DNA of 64,000 nucleotides from Geobacillus sp. 46C-IIa (lineage in GTDB: Bacteria; Bacillota; Bacilli; Bacillales; Anoxybacillaceae). The stretch lies in the NCBI RefSeq assembly GCF_014679505.1, contig NZ_CP061474.1, forward strand, positions 3,238,001 through 3,302,000, read 5' to 3'. A program made the translations under genes and the position numbers. The notes under the pieces are model-generated. The model was not told the origin of the DNA and did no database searches. It was given only the letters and a program-made list of their open reading frames with translations. Below, piece after piece: positions 43,651 to 59,602 of the stretch (the stretch's first letter is position 1; every line of letters starts with the position of its first letter).

Positions 43651-44286
43651 TTATTTCGCCTTCGCTTTAACGGCGCTTTTCACGATGACTAACCCTTTTC
43701 TCGGGCCTGGTACGTTGCCTTTAATGAGCAACAAGTTGCGTTCTGGATCAACTTTGACAATTTTCAAGTTTTGGATCGTGACCCGCTCACCGCCTGTGCG
43801 GCCTGGCAAGTTTTTCGTTTTAAATACGCGGTTCGGCGCGATCGCCCCCATCGAACCTGGACGACGATGGTAACGGGAACCGTGAGCCATTGGTCCGCGC
43901 GATTGGCCGTGACGTTTAATAACACCTTGGAAGCCTTTCCCTTTGGAAATGCCCGTGACATCGACGATGTCGCCTTCACTAAAAATGTCAACTTTTACTT
44001 CTTGGCCAACTTCATATTCATCCACGTTGGCGCCACGGATTTCACGAATGAAGCGCTTAGGTGCCGTGTTTGCTTTGGCAGCATGGCCGATTTGCGGTTT
44101 GTTGGCGCGTTTTACGCTTACATCTTCAAAACCTAATTGAATCGCTTCGTAACCGTCGTTTTCGATCGTTTTCTTTTGCAGCACGACGTTCGGCGTCGCT
44201 TCGATGACGGTTACCGGAATCAAATCGCCGTTTTCCGCAAATACTTGCGTCATACCGATTTTTCTTCCTAAGATTCCTTTCGTCAT
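43651..44286 (-). CDS. rplC: 50S ribosomal protein L3
   Basis: Assembly initiator whose loop reaches the peptidyl-transferase centre. The 211 residues start [20 protein letters not shown] and contain [20 protein letters not shown]. It lies 25 bases after rpsJ. Confidence 0.99.
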   Translation of the reverse strand: MTKGILGRKIGMTQVFAENGDLIPVTVIEATPNVVLQKKTIENDGYEAIQLGFEDVSVKRANKPQIGHAAKANTAPKRFIREIRGANVDEYEVGQEVKVDIFSEGDIVDVTGISKGKGFQGVIKRHGQSRGPMAHGSRYHRRPGSMGAIAPNRVFKTKNLPGRTGGERVTIQNLKIVKVDPERNLLLIKGNVPGPRKGLVIVKSAVKAKAK

Positions 44287-44311
44287 TTGTCACACCTCCT
44301 AGTCGACTAGA

Positions 44312-44725
<414 letters not shown>

Positions 44726-44753
44726 TCATCGCAGTCAAAGACCAACATTTGAT

Positions 44754-44782
44754 ATTATACTCGTATGTAAGCGAGATTGCAA
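44754..44782 (-). promoter_or_regulatory. S10 operon promoter, proximal
   Basis: TTGCAA, 17 bases, TATAAT on minus, about 130 bases upstream of rpsJ. Confidence 0.85.
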
Positions 44783-44812
44783 GTCATTTCTTCGCTTTTC
44801 CCACACTTCTTC

Positions 44813-44841
44813 ATTATACATAGCAGCCGCATCGTTTTCAA
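44813..44841 (-). promoter_or_regulatory. S10 operon promoter, distal
   Basis: TTGAAA, 17 bases, TATAAT on minus, 59 bases upstream of the proximal promoter. Confidence 0.8.
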
Positions 44842-45040
44842 CACGATACATAGGCGGTGGGATTTGGAAAAGACGCCGCCAAAAGAAAAAAGAGCGCCCT
44901 CGCCATGCCGCCGCTGTTCAAGATCATTTCCGATATAGACGATATAGAACGAGGCCGAATGATAAAACCGCCGCCGCAGATTAAGTCTCCCTTCTTAGGC
45001 TTGCACGAAGAGAAAATTTCATAGCCAAAGCGAACGGTCA

Positions 45041-45077
45041 AAAGAAAAAGGATGTCCAGTTGCTGGACATCCTTTTT
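45041..45077 (-). terminator. tuf terminator
   Basis: AAAAAGGATGTCCAG pairs perfectly with CTGGACATCCTTTTT around a 3-base loop; the T-rich arm and TTTTCTTTT follow on minus. Confidence 0.9.
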
Positions 45078-45084
45078 CATTCAA

Positions 45085-46272
45085 TTACTCAATGATTTCC
45101 GATACGGAACCAGCACCAACCGTGCGGCCGCCTTCACGGATCGAGAATTTTGTTCCTTCCTCGATCGCGATCGGAGCGATCAGTTCAACCGTCATTTCAA
45201 CGTTGTCGCCAGGCATAACCATTTCTACGCCTTCCGGAAGCGTGATGATGCCCGTTACGTCCGTTGTACGGAAGTAGAATTGCGGACGGTAGTTCGAGAA
45301 GAACGGAGTATGGCGTCCGCCTTCTTCTTTCGTCAGAACGTAAACTTGCGCTTTAAATTTCGTGTGCGGCGTGATCGAGCCCGGTTTCGCCAATACTTGG
45401 CCGCGCTCAACTTCGTCACGCGATACACCGCGGAGAAGCGCACCGATGTTGTCGCCAGCTTCCGCTTGGTCAAGCAGCTTACGGAACATTTCTACACCCG
45501 TAACCGTCGTCGTTTTCGGCTCGTCCGAAAGACCGATAATTTCAACCGGGTCGCCGACTTTTAACGTACCGCGCTCAACACGGCCCGTCGCAACCGTACC
45601 GCGGCCTGTGATCGAGAAAACGTCCTCAACCGGCATCATGAACGGTTTGTCTACTTCACGTTGCGGAGTCGGGATGTACTCGTCAACCGCGTTCATCAGT
45701 TCAATGATTTTTTCTTCCCATTGCGGGTCGCCTTCGAGCGCTTTTAATGCCGAACCTTTGATGACCGGCACTTCGTCGCCCGGGAAGTCGTATTCAGAGA
45801 GAAGATCGCGAACTTCCATTTCAACGAGTTCAAGCAATTCTTCGTCGTCCACCATGTCGCATTTGTTCAAGAAAACAACGATGTACGGTACACCGACTTG
45901 GCGGGAGAGAAGAATGTGTTCGCGCGTTTGCGGCATCGGACCGTCAGCAGCCGATACAACAAGGATCGCGCCGTCCATTTGCGCTGCGCCCGTGATCATG
46001 TTTTTCACGTAGTCAGCGTGGCCTGGGCAGTCAACGTGCGCATAGTGACGAGCGTCCGTTTCATACTCAACGTGCGCTGTCGAAATCGTGATTCCGCGTT
46101 CACGCTCTTCCGGAGCTGCGTCGATTTGGTCGTACGCTCTTGCTTCCGCTTTCCCTTGTTTCGCAAGAACTGTTGTGATCGCAGCTGTCAACGTCGTTTT
46201 CCCATGGTCAACGTGGCCGATCGTGCCAATGTTGACGTGCGGTTTCGTACGCTCAAATTTCGCTTTAGCCAT
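45085..46272 (-). CDS. tuf: Elongation factor Tu
   Basis: GTPase that brings aminoacyl-tRNA to the ribosome. The 395 residues start [21 protein letters not shown]1 is GHVDHGKT, G3 is DCPGH and G4 is NKCD, and domains 2 and 3 are complete, ending [16 protein letters not shown] precedes the ATG. It has its own promoter after fusA and a strong terminator. Confidence 0.99.
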   Translation of the reverse strand: MAKAKFERTKPHVNIGTIGHVDHGKTTLTAAITTVLAKQGKAEARAYDQIDAAPEERERGITISTAHVEYETDARHYAHVDCPGHADYVKNMITGAAQMDGAILVVSAADGPMPQTREHILLSRQVGVPYIVVFLNKCDMVDDEELLELVEMEVRDLLSEYDFPGDEVPVIKGSALKALEGDPQWEEKIIELMNAVDEYIPTPQREVDKPFMMPVEDVFSITGRGTVATGRVERGTLKVGDPVEIIGLSDEPKTTTVTGVEMFRKLLDQAEAGDNIGALLRGVSRDEVERGQVLAKPGSITPHTKFKAQVYVLTKEEGGRHTPFFSNYRPQFYFRTTDVTGIITLPEGVEMVMPGDNVEMTVELIAPIAIEEGTKFSIREGGRTVGAGSVSEIIE

Positions 46273-46329
46273 GAGAAAGATCCTCCTTAAATAAAATATG
46301 GATTGATATAGTTAAGTAAGTATAGGATG

Positions 46330-46352
46330 CTTGGGAACAAAATGTTCCCAAG
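46330..46352 (-). repeat. Hairpin in the tuf leader
   Basis: CTTGGGAACA pairs with TGTTCCCAAG around a 3-base loop; no T run follows. It lies just after the tuf promoter start region. Confidence 0.6.
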
Positions 46353-46365
46353 TCTTACATAAGTA

Positions 46366-46394
46366 TTTATAGCGAAACTAGCAAGAGAAATCAA
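46366..46394 (-). promoter_or_regulatory. tuf promoter (sigma-A)
   Basis: TTGATT, 17 bases, TATAAA on minus, directly abutting the fusA stop. It allows tuf to be made in excess of the rest of the str operon. Confidence 0.65.
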
Positions 46395-48473
46395 TTATTC
46401 GCCTTTATTTTTTTTGATAATTTCATCGGCGATGTTTTTCGGAACTTCTTCGTAATGGTCAAACACCATCGAGAACGTTCCGCGCCCTTGCGTGTTCGAA
46501 CGGAGCGATGTAGCATAACCGAACATTTCGGCCAGCGGCACCATGGCACGAACAACTTGGGCGTTCCCGCGCGCTTCCATCCCTTCAACGCGGCCGCGGC
46601 GGGATGTGATGTCACCCATAATGTCACCAAGGTATTCCTCAGGGATGACGACTTCCACTTTCATAATCGGTTCAAGCAGAACCGGGTCACACTTCGTTGC
46701 AGCGTTTTTCAGCGCCAACGAAGCAGCAATTTTGAACGCCATCTCACTCGAGTCGACATCGTGGTACGATCCGTCGAACAGTTTCGCTTTAATGTCGACA
46801 ACCGGATAGCCGGCTAAGACGCCGTTTTGCATCGCTTCTTCCAATCCAGCTTGAACGGCCGGCACGTACTCTTTCGGAACGACCCCGCCGACGATGGCAT
46901 TTTCAAATTCAAAGCCTTTGCCGCGCTCGTTCGGCGAGAATTCGATCCAAACGTGACCGTATTGACCGCGACCGCCAGACTGGCGAATGAATTTGCCTTC
47001 AACTTGCGCCGACTTGCGGAACGTTTCACGGTAAGCAACTTGCGGCGCACCGACGTTCGCTTCGACTTTGAATTCGCGGCGCATCCGGTCGACGATAATG
47101 TCGAGGTGCAGCTCGCCCATCCCGGAAATGATCGTTTGCCCTGTTTCCGGATCGGTATGCGCACGGAACGTCGGGTCTTCCTCTTGCAGTTTTTGCAGCG
47201 CTTGACCCATCTTGTCTTGATCGGCTTTCGATTTCGGTTCGATCGCCACCGAAATAACCGGCTCTGGGAATTGCATCGACTCGAGGATGACGAGATTTTT
47301 CTCATCACAAAGAGTATCGCCGGTCGTTGTTTCTTTTAAACCTACGGCCGCAGCAATGTCGCCGGCATAGACTTTCGAGATTTCTTGACGGTGGTTCGCG
47401 TGCATTTGCAGCAAGCGGCCGATCCGTTCACGTTTGCGTTTCGTCGAGTTCATGACGTACGAACCGGAATCGAGCGTTCCGGAGTAGACGCGGAAGAACG
47501 TCAATTTCCCGACGTACGGGTCAGTCATGATTTTGAACGCCAGCGCCGCAAACGGAGCGTCGTCACGCGCTTCGCGAGTCACTTCTTCTTCCGTATCCGG
47601 AATGATACCGCGAATCGCCGGAATGTCTACCGGAGACGGCAAGTAGTCGACAACCCCGTCAAGAAGCAGCTGAACACCTTTGTTTTTAAAGGCCGAACCG
47701 CAGAAAACCGGGTAGAATTCAACGCTGATCGTCGCTTTACGGATCGCGGCTTTCAGCTCTTCTTTCGTAATTTCTTCCCCTTCTAAATATTTCATCATCA
47801 GCTCTTCATCGAGTTCCGCAACGGCCTCAATGAGTTTGCCGTGATATTCTTCCGCCAAGTCGCGGTAGTCTTCCGGGATTTCGATGCGCTCAATGTTTTT
47901 GCCGAGCTCATCGTGGTAATGATACGCGCACATTTCGACAAGGTCGATAATGCCGGTGAATTGATCTTCAGCGCCGATCGGCAGCTGCACCGGATGAGCG
48001 TTCGCTTGCAGGCGGTCATGGAGCGTTTTTACCGCATACAAGAAGTCCGCGCCGATTTTGTCCATTTTGTTGACGAATACGATCCGCGGAACACCGTATG
48101 TGGTCGCTTGACGCCAAACCGTTTCCGTTTGCGGTTCTACGCCGGATTGGGCATCAAGAACTGTAATGGCTCCGTCCAACACGCGCAACGAACGTTCAAC
48201 CTCAACCGTGAAGTCGACGTGCCCCGGCGTGTCGATGATGTTGATGCGATGGCCTTTCCATTGCGCCGTTGTCGCCGCCGACGTAATCGTAATCCCGCGT
48301 TCTTGCTCTTGCTCCATCCAGTCCATCGTGGCTGCGCCTTCGTGCACTTCCCCGATTTTATGAACGCGGCCTGTGTAGAACAAGATCCGTTCCGTCGTCG
48401 TCGTTTTCCCGGCGTCAATGTGCGCCATGATCCCTATGTTGCGAGTGTTTTCTAAGGAGAACTCTCTTGCCAT
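46395..48473 (-). CDS. fusA: Elongation factor G
   Basis: GTPase for translocation. The start at 48473 ([20 protein letters not shown]) gives 692 residues, as in B. stearothermophilus; AAGGAGAA lies upstream and the 22 codons further up are leader. G1 is AHIDAGKT, G3 is DTPGH and G4 is NKMD, and domains II to V follow, ending IIKKNKGE. Confidence 0.99.
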   Translation of the reverse strand: MAREFSLENTRNIGIMAHIDAGKTTTTERILFYTGRVHKIGEVHEGAATMDWMEQEQERGITITSAATTAQWKGHRINIIDTPGHVDFTVEVERSLRVLDGAITVLDAQSGVEPQTETVWRQATTYGVPRIVFVNKMDKIGADFLYAVKTLHDRLQANAHPVQLPIGAEDQFTGIIDLVEMCAYHYHDELGKNIERIEIPEDYRDLAEEYHGKLIEAVAELDEELMMKYLEGEEITKEELKAAIRKATISVEFYPVFCGSAFKNKGVQLLLDGVVDYLPSPVDIPAIRGIIPDTEEEVTREARDDAPFAALAFKIMTDPYVGKLTFFRVYSGTLDSGSYVMNSTKRKRERIGRLLQMHANHRQEISKVYAGDIAAAVGLKETTTGDTLCDEKNLVILESMQFPEPVISVAIEPKSKADQDKMGQALQKLQEEDPTFRAHTDPETGQTIISGMGELHLDIIVDRMRREFKVEANVGAPQVAYRETFRKSAQVEGKFIRQSGGRGQYGHVWIEFSPNERGKGFEFENAIVGGVVPKEYVPAVQAGLEEAMQNGVLAGYPVVDIKAKLFDGSYHDVDSSEMAFKIAASLALKNAATKCDPVLLEPIMKVEVVIPEEYLGDIMGDITSRRGRVEGMEARGNAQVVRAMVPLAEMFGYATSLRSNTQGRGTFSMVFDHYEEVPKNIADEIIKKNKGE

Positions 48474-48590
48474 AGTGGTTATTTTCTCCTTCCTTACAAA
48501 ATAAAATATAAGCAGATGGCGTCGCCATCTATGGCGCAATCTCTTTTTTTAGAGAAGTTATACAGTACGCAGCCGGAAGGGCCACAATAT

Positions 48591-48640
48591 ATAGGAAGAT
48601 AGGTGAACAGGCAGCATCAGCCGTGCCTTCTCACCTATTT
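48591..48640 (-). repeat. Hairpin in the rpsG-fusA gap
   Basis: ATAGGTGA pairs with TTCACCTAT at the base, with AAGGCA/TGCCT pairing inside. It lies 20 bases after rpsG with no T run. A second small hairpin (AGATGGCG/CGCCATCT) lies closer to fusA. Confidence 0.55.
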
Positions 48641-48657
48641 CCTTAAGGCAGCGCTCC

Positions 48658-49164
<507 letters not shown>

Positions 49165-49167
49165 TCA

Positions 49168-49605
<438 letters not shown>

Positions 49606-49680
49606 TCACATGCATCGTTTAAGCCCACATATCCAGGTGGTTCATCGTTTATGCAAACAAAGGTTTTAAAGGCAAAGCAA

Positions 49681-49929
49681 TCAACGAAGGATCGCCACCG
49701 CAGCTGCGCCGACTTGGATTTTGCATGCCTTGCCGAGTTTTTTCATCGAATCGACTTTTGTGACTGGCACGTTCGCCTCATTGGCTGCCGCCGTCACTTT
49801 TTCGATGATCGGCGAGTCGGCATCTTCCGCCACGATCACTTCCGTTGCCTTCCCTTCCTTTAAAGCCCTTATCGTTTGTTTGGTTCCAATGACGATTTTC
49901 CCAGCCTGTAATACTTTTTCATAAGACAT
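49681..49929 (-). CDS. rplGB: L7Ae-family K-turn RNA-binding protein YbxF/RplGB
   Basis: An 82-residue L7Ae/L30e-type protein that binds kink-turn RNA and associates with ribosomes in B. subtilis. It starts MSYEKVLQAGKIVIGTKQTI, with VIVAEDADSP and the GKACKIQVGAAA C-terminus. First gene of the str operon, with its own promoter upstream. Confidence 0.95.
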   Translation of the reverse strand: MSYEKVLQAGKIVIGTKQTIRALKEGKATEVIVAEDADSPIIEKVTAAANEANVPVTKVDSMKKLGKACKIQVGAAAVAILR

Positions 49930-49973
49930 GTAACATATCCTCCAAAGTACCAGGTTGTTGGAACACCTTTATT

Positions 49974-50002
49974 AGACTACCATTTTCTCTGTCCGTTGTC
50001 AA
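49974..50002 (-). promoter_or_regulatory. str operon promoter
   Basis: TTGACA, 17 bases, TAGTCT on minus (weak -10), about 45 bases upstream of rplGB. Confidence 0.5.
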
Positions 50003-50065
50003 CTGAATTTTTTCATTAAGGAAGGGCCGGCCAAGAACACCTTAGCCGACCATCCCGGTAGCTTT

Positions 50066-53000
50066 TTATTTAGACGGAACGGTATCGCCAGCCGTTTCCT
50101 TCTTGACGGCAGGCTTCACGTTGCGATAGCGGGCCATGCCTGTTCCGGCTGGGACAAGTTTGCCGATAATGACGTTTTCTTTCAAGCCGAGCAGCTCATC
50201 CCGTTTTCCTTTGATCGCCGCATCGGTCAGGACGCGTGTCGTTTCTTGGAACGAAGCCGCTGACAAGAACGAATCCGTTTCAAGCGACGCCTTCGTAATA
50301 CCGAGCAGCACCGGGCGGGCTGTTGCCGGCCGCTTTCCTTCGCGGATGGCTTGAGCGTTGACATCCGTGAACTGATGAACGTCCAAAAGCGTGCCTGGCA
50401 GCACATCCGTATCGCCGGCATCGATCACGCGCACTTTGCGCAACATTTGCCGCACCATGACCTCAATATGCTTATCGCTAATTTCGACCCCTTGCATCCG
50501 GTACACTTTTTGCACTTCACGGAGCAAGTATTCTTGGACGGACGTAATATCGCGCACGCGCAACAGCTGTTTCGGGTCGACCGAACCTTCCGTCAACTCT
50601 TGGCCGCGTTCGACGTGCTGGCCTTCTTCGACTTTCAGGCGCGCATTGTACGGAGCCACATAGGAGCGCGTCTCGACTTCGCTTTGCACGACAATTTCGT
50701 ACTGATTGTCACGCGTTTCATTAATCGCAATGACCGTGCCGTCAATTTCCGAAATGACCGCTTGCCCTTTCGGGTTGCGCGCTTCAAACAGCTCTTGCAC
50801 CCGCGGCAAACCTTGAGTGATATCGTCCCCGGCGACGCCGCCCGTATGGAACGTCCGCATCGTCAGCTGCGTGCCCGGCTCGCCGATTGATTGGGCAGCG
50901 ATAATGCCGACCGCCTCGCCGACTTCGACGTCCATGCCGGTCGCCATGTTGCGGCCGTAGCATTTTTTGCACACACCATGACGCGTGTTGCAGGCGAAGA
51001 CGGAGCGAATCCATACTTCTGTAATGCCGGCCTTGATGATCTCATTAGCGATATCTTCTGTGATCATTTCATCTTTGCGTACGATCACTTCACCTGTTTC
51101 CGGATGGTGCACCGTCTTGTGCGCATAGCGGCCGACAAGCCGTTCTTCAAGCTTGACGACGACTTCCGTGCCATCCGTTAACGCCCGCGCTAAAATGCCG
51201 CGATCGGTGCCGCAATCCTCTTCACGGACGATGACATCTTGCGCTACGTCAACGAGACGTCTCGTGAGATAGCCTGAGTCGGCCGTTTTCAATGCCGTAT
51301 CCGCCAACCCTTTCCGCGCGCCGTGTGTCGAGATAAAGTATTCCAATACCGTTAAGCCTTCGCGGAACGACGATTTGATCGGCAGCTCGATAATCCGGCC
51401 GGCCGGGTTGGCCATCAAACCGCGCATCCCCGCGAGCTGCGTAAAGTTCGAGGCGTTACCGCGCGCCCCGGAATCGCTCATCATAAAGATCGGGTTGCGC
51501 TTATCGAGCGATTTCATCAACCGATCTTGGATTTTATCTTTCGCCGCACTCCAAACGGAGATGACGCGCTCATACCGCTCTTCGTCGGTAATCAACCCGC
51601 GGCGGAACTGCTTCAAAACCGTGTCGACTTTCGCCTGAGCTTCATCCAAAATTTCTTGTTTTTCCGGCAAAACGACGATGTCGGCAACGCCGATCGTAAT
51701 GCCGGCTTTCGTTGAGTATTGGAAGCCGAGATCTTTCATGCGGTCAAGCATCTTTGATGTTTCAGTAATTTTGAACCGCTTGAATACTTCAGCGATAATT
51801 TGCCCAAGCACTTTTTTCTTAAACGGCGGCACGGGTTCGCGCTTGCGGATCTCTTCACGCACGTCGACCCCTTTGTCCAGGAAGTACTTATCCGGCGTCC
51901 GCCCTTCAATATTTTCCGTCGTCGGCTCGTTAATGTACGGGAACGACTTCGGCAAAATTTCGTTGAAAATGAGCTTCCCGACGGTTGTCAAGAGCAGCTT
52001 GTTGTTTTGTTCCTCGGTAAACGTTTCGTTTTTCAGCGAACCGGCATGGATGGCGATGCGCGAATGGAGATGGACATAGCCGTTATGGTAGGCAAGCAGC
52101 GCTTCGTCTGTATCCTTGAATACCATGCCTTCGCCGACCGCCCCTTCGCGTTCCATCGTCAAGTAATAGTTTCCTAAAACCATATCTTGCGAAGGCGTAA
52201 CGACCGGTTTCCCATCTTTCGGGTTCAAAATGTTTTGCGCCGCCAGCATCAACAGGCGCGCTTCCGCTTGCGCTTCGGCTGACAGCGGCACGTGCACCGC
52301 CATTTGGTCGCCGTCAAAGTCGGCGTTGTACGCCGTACAAACGAGCGGATGAAGACGGATCGCCCGCCCTTCGACAAGCGTCGGCTCAAACGCCTGAATG
52401 CCGAGACGGTGAAGCGTCGGGGCACGGTTTAACAGCACCGGATGTTCTTTAATGACATCCTCGAGCACATCCCATACTTCAGGGTGCACGCGCTCAATTT
52501 TCCGTTTCGCGCTTTTAATGTTGTGCGCCAAGCCCCGCTCAACGAGCTCTTTCATGACGAACGGCTTAAACAACTCGAGCGCCATTTCTTTCGGCAGTCC
52601 GCATTGATACATTTTTAAGTTTGGACCAACGACAATGACGGAACGGCCAGAATAGTCGACCCGCTTGCCGAGCAAGTTTTGCCGGAAGCGCCCTTGCTTC
52701 CCTTTCAGCATGTGGGAAAGCGACTTTAACGGACGATTCCCCGGCCCGGTCACCGGGCGGCCGCGGCGGCCGTTGTCGATCAACGCATCGACTGCCTCTT
52801 GCAGCATCCGTTTCTCGTTTTGGACGATAATGTTCGGTGCGCCAAGGTCAAGCAACCGTTTCAACCGATTGTTGCGGTTAATGACACGGCGGTATAAGTC
52901 GTTTAAGTCCGATGTCGCAAACCGCCCGCCATCGAGCTGAACCATCGGACGGAGCTCCGGCGGAATGACCGGCAGCACATCGAGCACCATCCAAGCCGGA

Positions 53001-53665
53001 TCGTTCCCTGAGCTGCGGAACGACTCAAGCACCTCAAGCCGTTTAATAATGCGCGCGCGCCGTTGCCCTTGCGCTGTTTTCAGCTCTTCTTTCAGCGCGG
53101 CCACTTCTTTATCCAAGTCAATGTCTTGGAGCAGCTTTTTAATCGCCTCAGCCCCCATCGACGCTTGGAACGATTGGCCGTATTTTTCGCGATAGGCGCG
53201 GTATTCTTTTTCCGACAGCAGCTGTTTTTTCTCAAGCGGCGTATCGCCCGGGTCGGTGACGACGTACGAAGCAAAGTAAATCACTTCCTCAAGTGCCCGC
53301 GGCGACATGTCAAGCACAAGGCCCATCCGGCTCGGGATGCCTTTGAAATACCAAATGTGCGAAACCGGGGCGGCGAGCTCGATATGACCCATCCGTTCGC
53401 GGCGGACTTTTGAACGCGTCACTTCGACGCCGCAGCGGTCGCAGACGACGCCTTTGTAGCGTACGCGCTTATACTTGCCGCAATGGCACTCCCAGTCTTT
53501 CGTCGGGCCGAAAATGCGCTCGCAAAACAGGCCGTCTTTTTCCGGCTTTAACGTCCGATAGTTGATCGTTTCCGGTTTTTTGACCTCACCGTACGACCAG
53601 GAACGAATTTTCTCCGGGGAAGCGAGCCCGATTTTCATGTACTCAAACTTATTGACATCTAGCAA
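50066..53665 (-). CDS. rpoC: RNA polymerase beta' subunit
   Basis: Catalytic subunit of RNA polymerase. The start is TTG at 53665: GGGAGGT lies 7 bases before it, and [17 protein letters not shown] matches the B. subtilis N-terminus; the frame runs 18 codons further up without a site. The length is 1199 residues, as in B. subtilis. Visible are the zinc ribbon ([20 protein letters not shown]), the catalytic NADFDGD, the trigger-loop region ([18 protein letters not shown]) and the second zinc site ([19 protein letters not shown]). It is 111 bases after rpoB. Confidence 0.99.
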   Translation of the reverse strand: MLDVNKFEYMKIGLASPEKIRSWSYGEVKKPETINYRTLKPEKDGLFCERIFGPTKDWECHCGKYKRVRYKGVVCDRCGVEVTRSKVRRERMGHIELAAPVSHIWYFKGIPSRMGLVLDMSPRALEEVIYFASYVVTDPGDTPLEKKQLLSEKEYRAYREKYGQSFQASMGAEAIKKLLQDIDLDKEVAALKEELKTAQGQRRARIIKRLEVLESFRSSGNDPAWMVLDVLPVIPPELRPMVQLDGGRFATSDLNDLYRRVINRNNRLKRLLDLGAPNIIVQNEKRMLQEAVDALIDNGRRGRPVTGPGNRPLKSLSHMLKGKQGRFRQNLLGKRVDYSGRSVIVVGPNLKMYQCGLPKEMALELFKPFVMKELVERGLAHNIKSAKRKIERVHPEVWDVLEDVIKEHPVLLNRAPTLHRLGIQAFEPTLVEGRAIRLHPLVCTAYNADFDGDQMAVHVPLSAEAQAEARLLMLAAQNILNPKDGKPVVTPSQDMVLGNYYLTMEREGAVGEGMVFKDTDEALLAYHNGYVHLHSRIAIHAGSLKNETFTEEQNNKLLLTTVGKLIFNEILPKSFPYINEPTTENIEGRTPDKYFLDKGVDVREEIRKREPVPPFKKKVLGQIIAEVFKRFKITETSKMLDRMKDLGFQYSTKAGITIGVADIVVLPEKQEILDEAQAKVDTVLKQFRRGLITDEERYERVISVWSAAKDKIQDRLMKSLDKRNPIFMMSDSGARGNASNFTQLAGMRGLMANPAGRIIELPIKSSFREGLTVLEYFISTHGARKGLADTALKTADSGYLTRRLVDVAQDVIVREEDCGTDRGILARALTDGTEVVVKLEERLVGRYAHKTVHHPETGEVIVRKDEMITEDIANEIIKAGITEVWIRSVFACNTRHGVCKKCYGRNMATGMDVEVGEAVGIIAAQSIGEPGTQLTMRTFHTGGVAGDDITQGLPRVQELFEARNPKGQAVISEIDGTVIAINETRDNQYEIVVQSEVETRSYVAPYNARLKVEEGQHVERGQELTEGSVDPKQLLRVRDITSVQEYLLREVQKVYRMQGVEISDKHIEVMVRQMLRKVRVIDAGDTDVLPGTLLDVHQFTDVNAQAIREGKRPATARPVLLGITKASLETDSFLSAASFQETTRVLTDAAIKGKRDELLGLKENVIIGKLVPAGTGMARYRNVKPAVKKETAGDTVPSK

Positions 53666-53776
53666 GGGGTATACCTCCCTCTTTGATCCGTCGGTTTTAC
53701 TCCGTGGCTTGTTCGCCATCCGTTCGCTTTAACGGCCTATGGCGGGGAACGCTCCCCGCCTAGCCGCCATTGCCGG

Positions 53777-57349
<3,573 letters not shown>

Positions 57350-57755
57350 GAGTGATTCACCCCTCAAATGTAGACATTAGTGAAAACCGGAAGCGGAACA
57401 TCGCGCCCATCCACCCGCCTTGGCGGAATATGCCGCCAAGGCGGTCTGGCCGCTCCGTCATTCCGGGGCAAAGCGCTAGGCATGCATGCGGCCGGCCCCC
57501 GCCGTCCGGACGGAAACGGCTTGGCTGTGGCACCGCCGTTTCGTTTAGGGGATTCAACATGCTCCCGGCGCGAGGAAACCAGGCGTTGGATGGAGAAAAA
57601 AAGAAAATGGTTTCTATCCAGTAGAAAACCATATGTTTAGCTGTTTATTGATTTTATCATTTTTTCCATTGCGTCCAAAATTATACGTCATCCCCTTTAC
57701 ACGGGAAATGTGCATATTTAGCATTTTATAATGCTACCACAATAAAAAAACGGTG
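57350..57755 (-). other. rpoB leader region
   Basis: No gene seen. In order on minus: candidate promoters, a terminator-like hairpin at 57594-57632, then about 245 GC-rich bases with a perfect 12-bp hairpin (CCGCCTTGGCGG with CCGCCAAGGCGG, about 57417-57446), then the rpoB ribosome site. Confidence 0.6.
57594..57632 (-). terminator. Attenuator-like terminator in the rpoB leader
   Basis: ATGGTTTTCTA pairs with TAGAAACCAT (one bulged T), followed by TTTTCTTTTTTTCT on minus. Promoter motifs lie upstream of it and none were seen between it and rpoB. Confidence 0.7.
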
Positions 57756-57759
57756 TCAA
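57731..57759 (-). promoter_or_regulatory. Candidate rpoBC promoter
   Basis: TTGACA, 17 bases, TAGCAT on minus, overlapping the stop of the methyltransferase gene. A perfect TATAAT about 45 bases further on has only a poor -35 (TTTCCC). Confidence 0.5.
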
Positions 57760-58358
57760 CATTTTTTCGCCTTTATGATATAATATCCTTTTTTCTTCGC
57801 GACGACCTCAACAGCAGCAAACCATTCGTTTAACTTTTGCAGCGCGGATGGGGCGCCTTGTTTCTTTTGAATGACCACCCATAGCTCCCCGTGATCAACG
57901 AGGTGATCCCGACTTTGCTCAAAGATCGCATGAACAACCCGCTTGCCAGCCCGGATCGGCGGATTGGTGACCACCGCCGCAAATCGCTGTTCCCCCACTT
58001 CCGAAAACAAGTCGCTTTTATAAATGTTCGCATTATGGATGCCGTTCGCCCGTTTGTTTGCTTCGGCCAGCTCCAGCGCCCGCTCATTGACATCGATCAT
58101 TTGGACGCGCCGGTTAGGAAACGATTTGGCTAAGGCAAGCCCGATCGGGCCGTACCCGCAGCCAACATCTAACAAATCGCCGGCAACGTCCGGCTCCTGA
58201 AACGTTTCAATCAGTAAACGTGTGCCGAAATCGACCTCACGTTTTGAAAATACCCCGCTGTCGGTCGTAAAGCAGAACTCGCGCCCGCGCAACGTAAACG
58301 TCCACGTTTGCGGATTTCGTTCGGACGTCGGATTCGCTGAGTAATAATGTTCGCTCAC
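57756..58358 (-). CDS. ybxB: Class I SAM-dependent methyltransferase (YbxB/RsmC-like)
   Basis: Predicted rRNA guanine methyltransferase of the RsmC/RlmG type; the substrate in Bacillus is not established to my knowledge. The start is taken as GTG at 58358 because GAGGAGGG is 6 bases away; ATG codons at 58361 and 58364 are too close. The length is 200 residues. Motifs are the SAM loop DVGCGYGPIG, acidic VQMIDVNERA and catalytic TNPPIRAGK. It lies between rplL and rpoB as in B. subtilis, partly shielded by the rplL terminator. Confidence 0.93.
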   Translation of the reverse strand: MSEHYYSANPTSERNPQTWTFTLRGREFCFTTDSGVFSKREVDFGTRLLIETFQEPDVAGDLLDVGCGYGPIGLALAKSFPNRRVQMIDVNERALELAEANKRANGIHNANIYKSDLFSEVGEQRFAAVVTNPPIRAGKRVVHAIFEQSRDHLVDHGELWVVIQKKQGAPSALQKLNEWFAAVEVVAKKKGYYIIKAKKC

Positions 58359-58411
58359 CATCATCCCTCCTCTATCGGCAAGCCGCATGGGCTCCTGATA
58401 TATAGTGTAAC

Positions 58412-58452
58412 AAAAAAGAGGCCGCCCCTTGCTTGGGCCAGCCTCTTTTTTT
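58412..58452 (-). terminator. rplJ-rplL terminator
   Basis: AAAAGAGGCTGGCCC pairs with GGGGCGGCCTCTTTTTT (two mismatches), followed by the T run on minus. Partial read-through would feed ybxB and rpoBC. Confidence 0.8.
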
Positions 58453-58465
58453 ATAGCGACGCCAA

Positions 58466-58837
58466 TTACTTCACTTCAATTTTCGCGCCAACTTCTTCAA
58501 GTTTTGCTTTAATTTCTTCAGCTTCTTCTTTCGAAACAGCTTCTTTGATCGGTTTCGGCGTATTGTCAACCAAGTCTTTCGCTTCTTTCAAGCCGAGGCC
58601 AGTGATTTCGCGAACGACTTTGATGACTTTAATTTTTTGCGCACCAGCGTCAGCGAGGATGACGTCAAATTCTGTTTTCTCAGCCGCTGCTTCAGCGCCA
58701 GCTGCGGCGCCGCCAGCGACAACAACCGGAGCTGCGGCCGTTACGCCGAATTCTTCTTCGATGGCTTTTACTAATTCATTTAATTCCAATACCGTCATAT
58801 TTTTCACTGCTTCAATGATTTGTTCTTTTGTCATCAT
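58466..58837 (-). CDS. rplL: 50S ribosomal protein L7/L12
   Basis: Stalk protein that recruits translation GTPases. The 123 residues start [14 protein letters not shown]; either of two adjacent ATGs could serve, with GGAGG 5 or 8 bases away. The Ala/Gly hinge ([17 protein letters not shown]) joins the N-terminal dimer and C-terminal factor-binding domains. It lies 46 bases after rplJ. Confidence 0.99.
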   Translation of the reverse strand: MMTKEQIIEAVKNMTVLELNELVKAIEEEFGVTAAAPVVVAGGAAAGAEAAAEKTEFDVILADAGAQKIKVIKVVREITGLGLKEAKDLVDNTPKPIKEAVSKEEAEEIKAKLEEVGAKIEVK

Positions 58838-58883
58838 CGTTTCCTCCTTGTGTAATGTTCGTTATGCACATCGATATGCGCCA

Positions 58884-59384
58884 TTACGCGCCTTGTTCCT
58901 CTTGTTTGTCGGCCACCGCTTTAACCGCAAGCGCAAAGTTGCGGATCGGGGCTTGAAGAACGCTAAGCAACATCGAGAGCAACCCTTCGCGGGACGGAAG
59001 TTTTGCCAAGGCGTCGATTTCTTCCTTGCTGGCGACGTTCCCTTCGATGACGCCACCTTTGATTTCCAGCGCCTCATGTGTTTTCGCAAAGTCGCTTAAA
59101 ATTTTCGCCGGCGCTACGACATCTTCATTGCTGAACGCGATGGCGTTCGGGCCGGTAAACACCTCATCCAATCCTTCCAGGCCGATTTCCGCGAGCGCCC
59201 GGCGGGTCATCGTGTTTTTGTACACTTTGAACTCAATGCCTGCCTCGCGCAGCTGTTTGCGCAGCTCGGTCATTTCCGCCACGTTCAAGCCGCGGTAATC
59301 GACGATGACGGTCGCCTTGCTGGCACGGAATTTATCCGCGATCTCAGCGACCACTTGCTTTTTCAGTTCAATCGCGCTCGACAC
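58884..59384 (-). CDS. rplJ: 50S ribosomal protein L10
   Basis: Base of the L7/L12 stalk. The start is GTG at 59384 ([14 protein letters not shown]), 7 bases after AGGAGGT, giving 166 residues as in B. subtilis. [20 protein letters not shown] and YKNTMTRRA are conserved. L10 complex regulates its own operon through the leader upstream. Confidence 0.98.
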   Translation of the reverse strand: MSSAIELKKQVVAEIADKFRASKATVIVDYRGLNVAEMTELRKQLREAGIEFKVYKNTMTRRALAEIGLEGLDEVFTGPNAIAFSNEDVVAPAKILSDFAKTHEALEIKGGVIEGNVASKEEIDALAKLPSREGLLSMLLSVLQAPIRNFALAVKAVADKQEEQGA

Positions 59385-59443
59385 GTCCTGCACCTCCTGA
59401 AAAGAAAATAGTGGAATACCACTTATACCGTTTAGCGGTACAA

Positions 59444-59573
59444 TAAAAAACCTCCATGCCGCGTAGACATGGAGGTATCGTTCAACGCGCCGCTATCGAT
59501 GGCGCGCTGTCTATCGTCCACATACCTCGGTAGGAAATTAAGCCTCAAACGGGCACCTACTGTCTACGGTACA
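59444..59573 (-). promoter_or_regulatory. L10 leader RNA with attenuator
   Basis: The leader carries the conserved CCGTAGACAGTAGGTG and TTAATTTCCTACCGAGGT segments that bind the L10-L12 complex. It ends in a perfect 8-bp hairpin (CCTCCATG/CATGGAGG, 59451-59475) with TTTTTT, an intrinsic terminator. This is the known L10 leader (Rfam family of that name, from memory). Confidence 0.9.
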
Positions 59574-59602
59574 AATGATATTCGTTTGTTCAGCCAAATG
59601 AT

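Noticed and set aside
44838..45080. 80-codon open frame between tuf and rpsJ
   Set aside because: It overlaps the tuf terminator and the S10 promoters and has no ribosome site.
50003..50065. Strong terminator after rpoC
   Set aside because: A GGC/GCC stem is present but without a T run, so at most a weak terminator.
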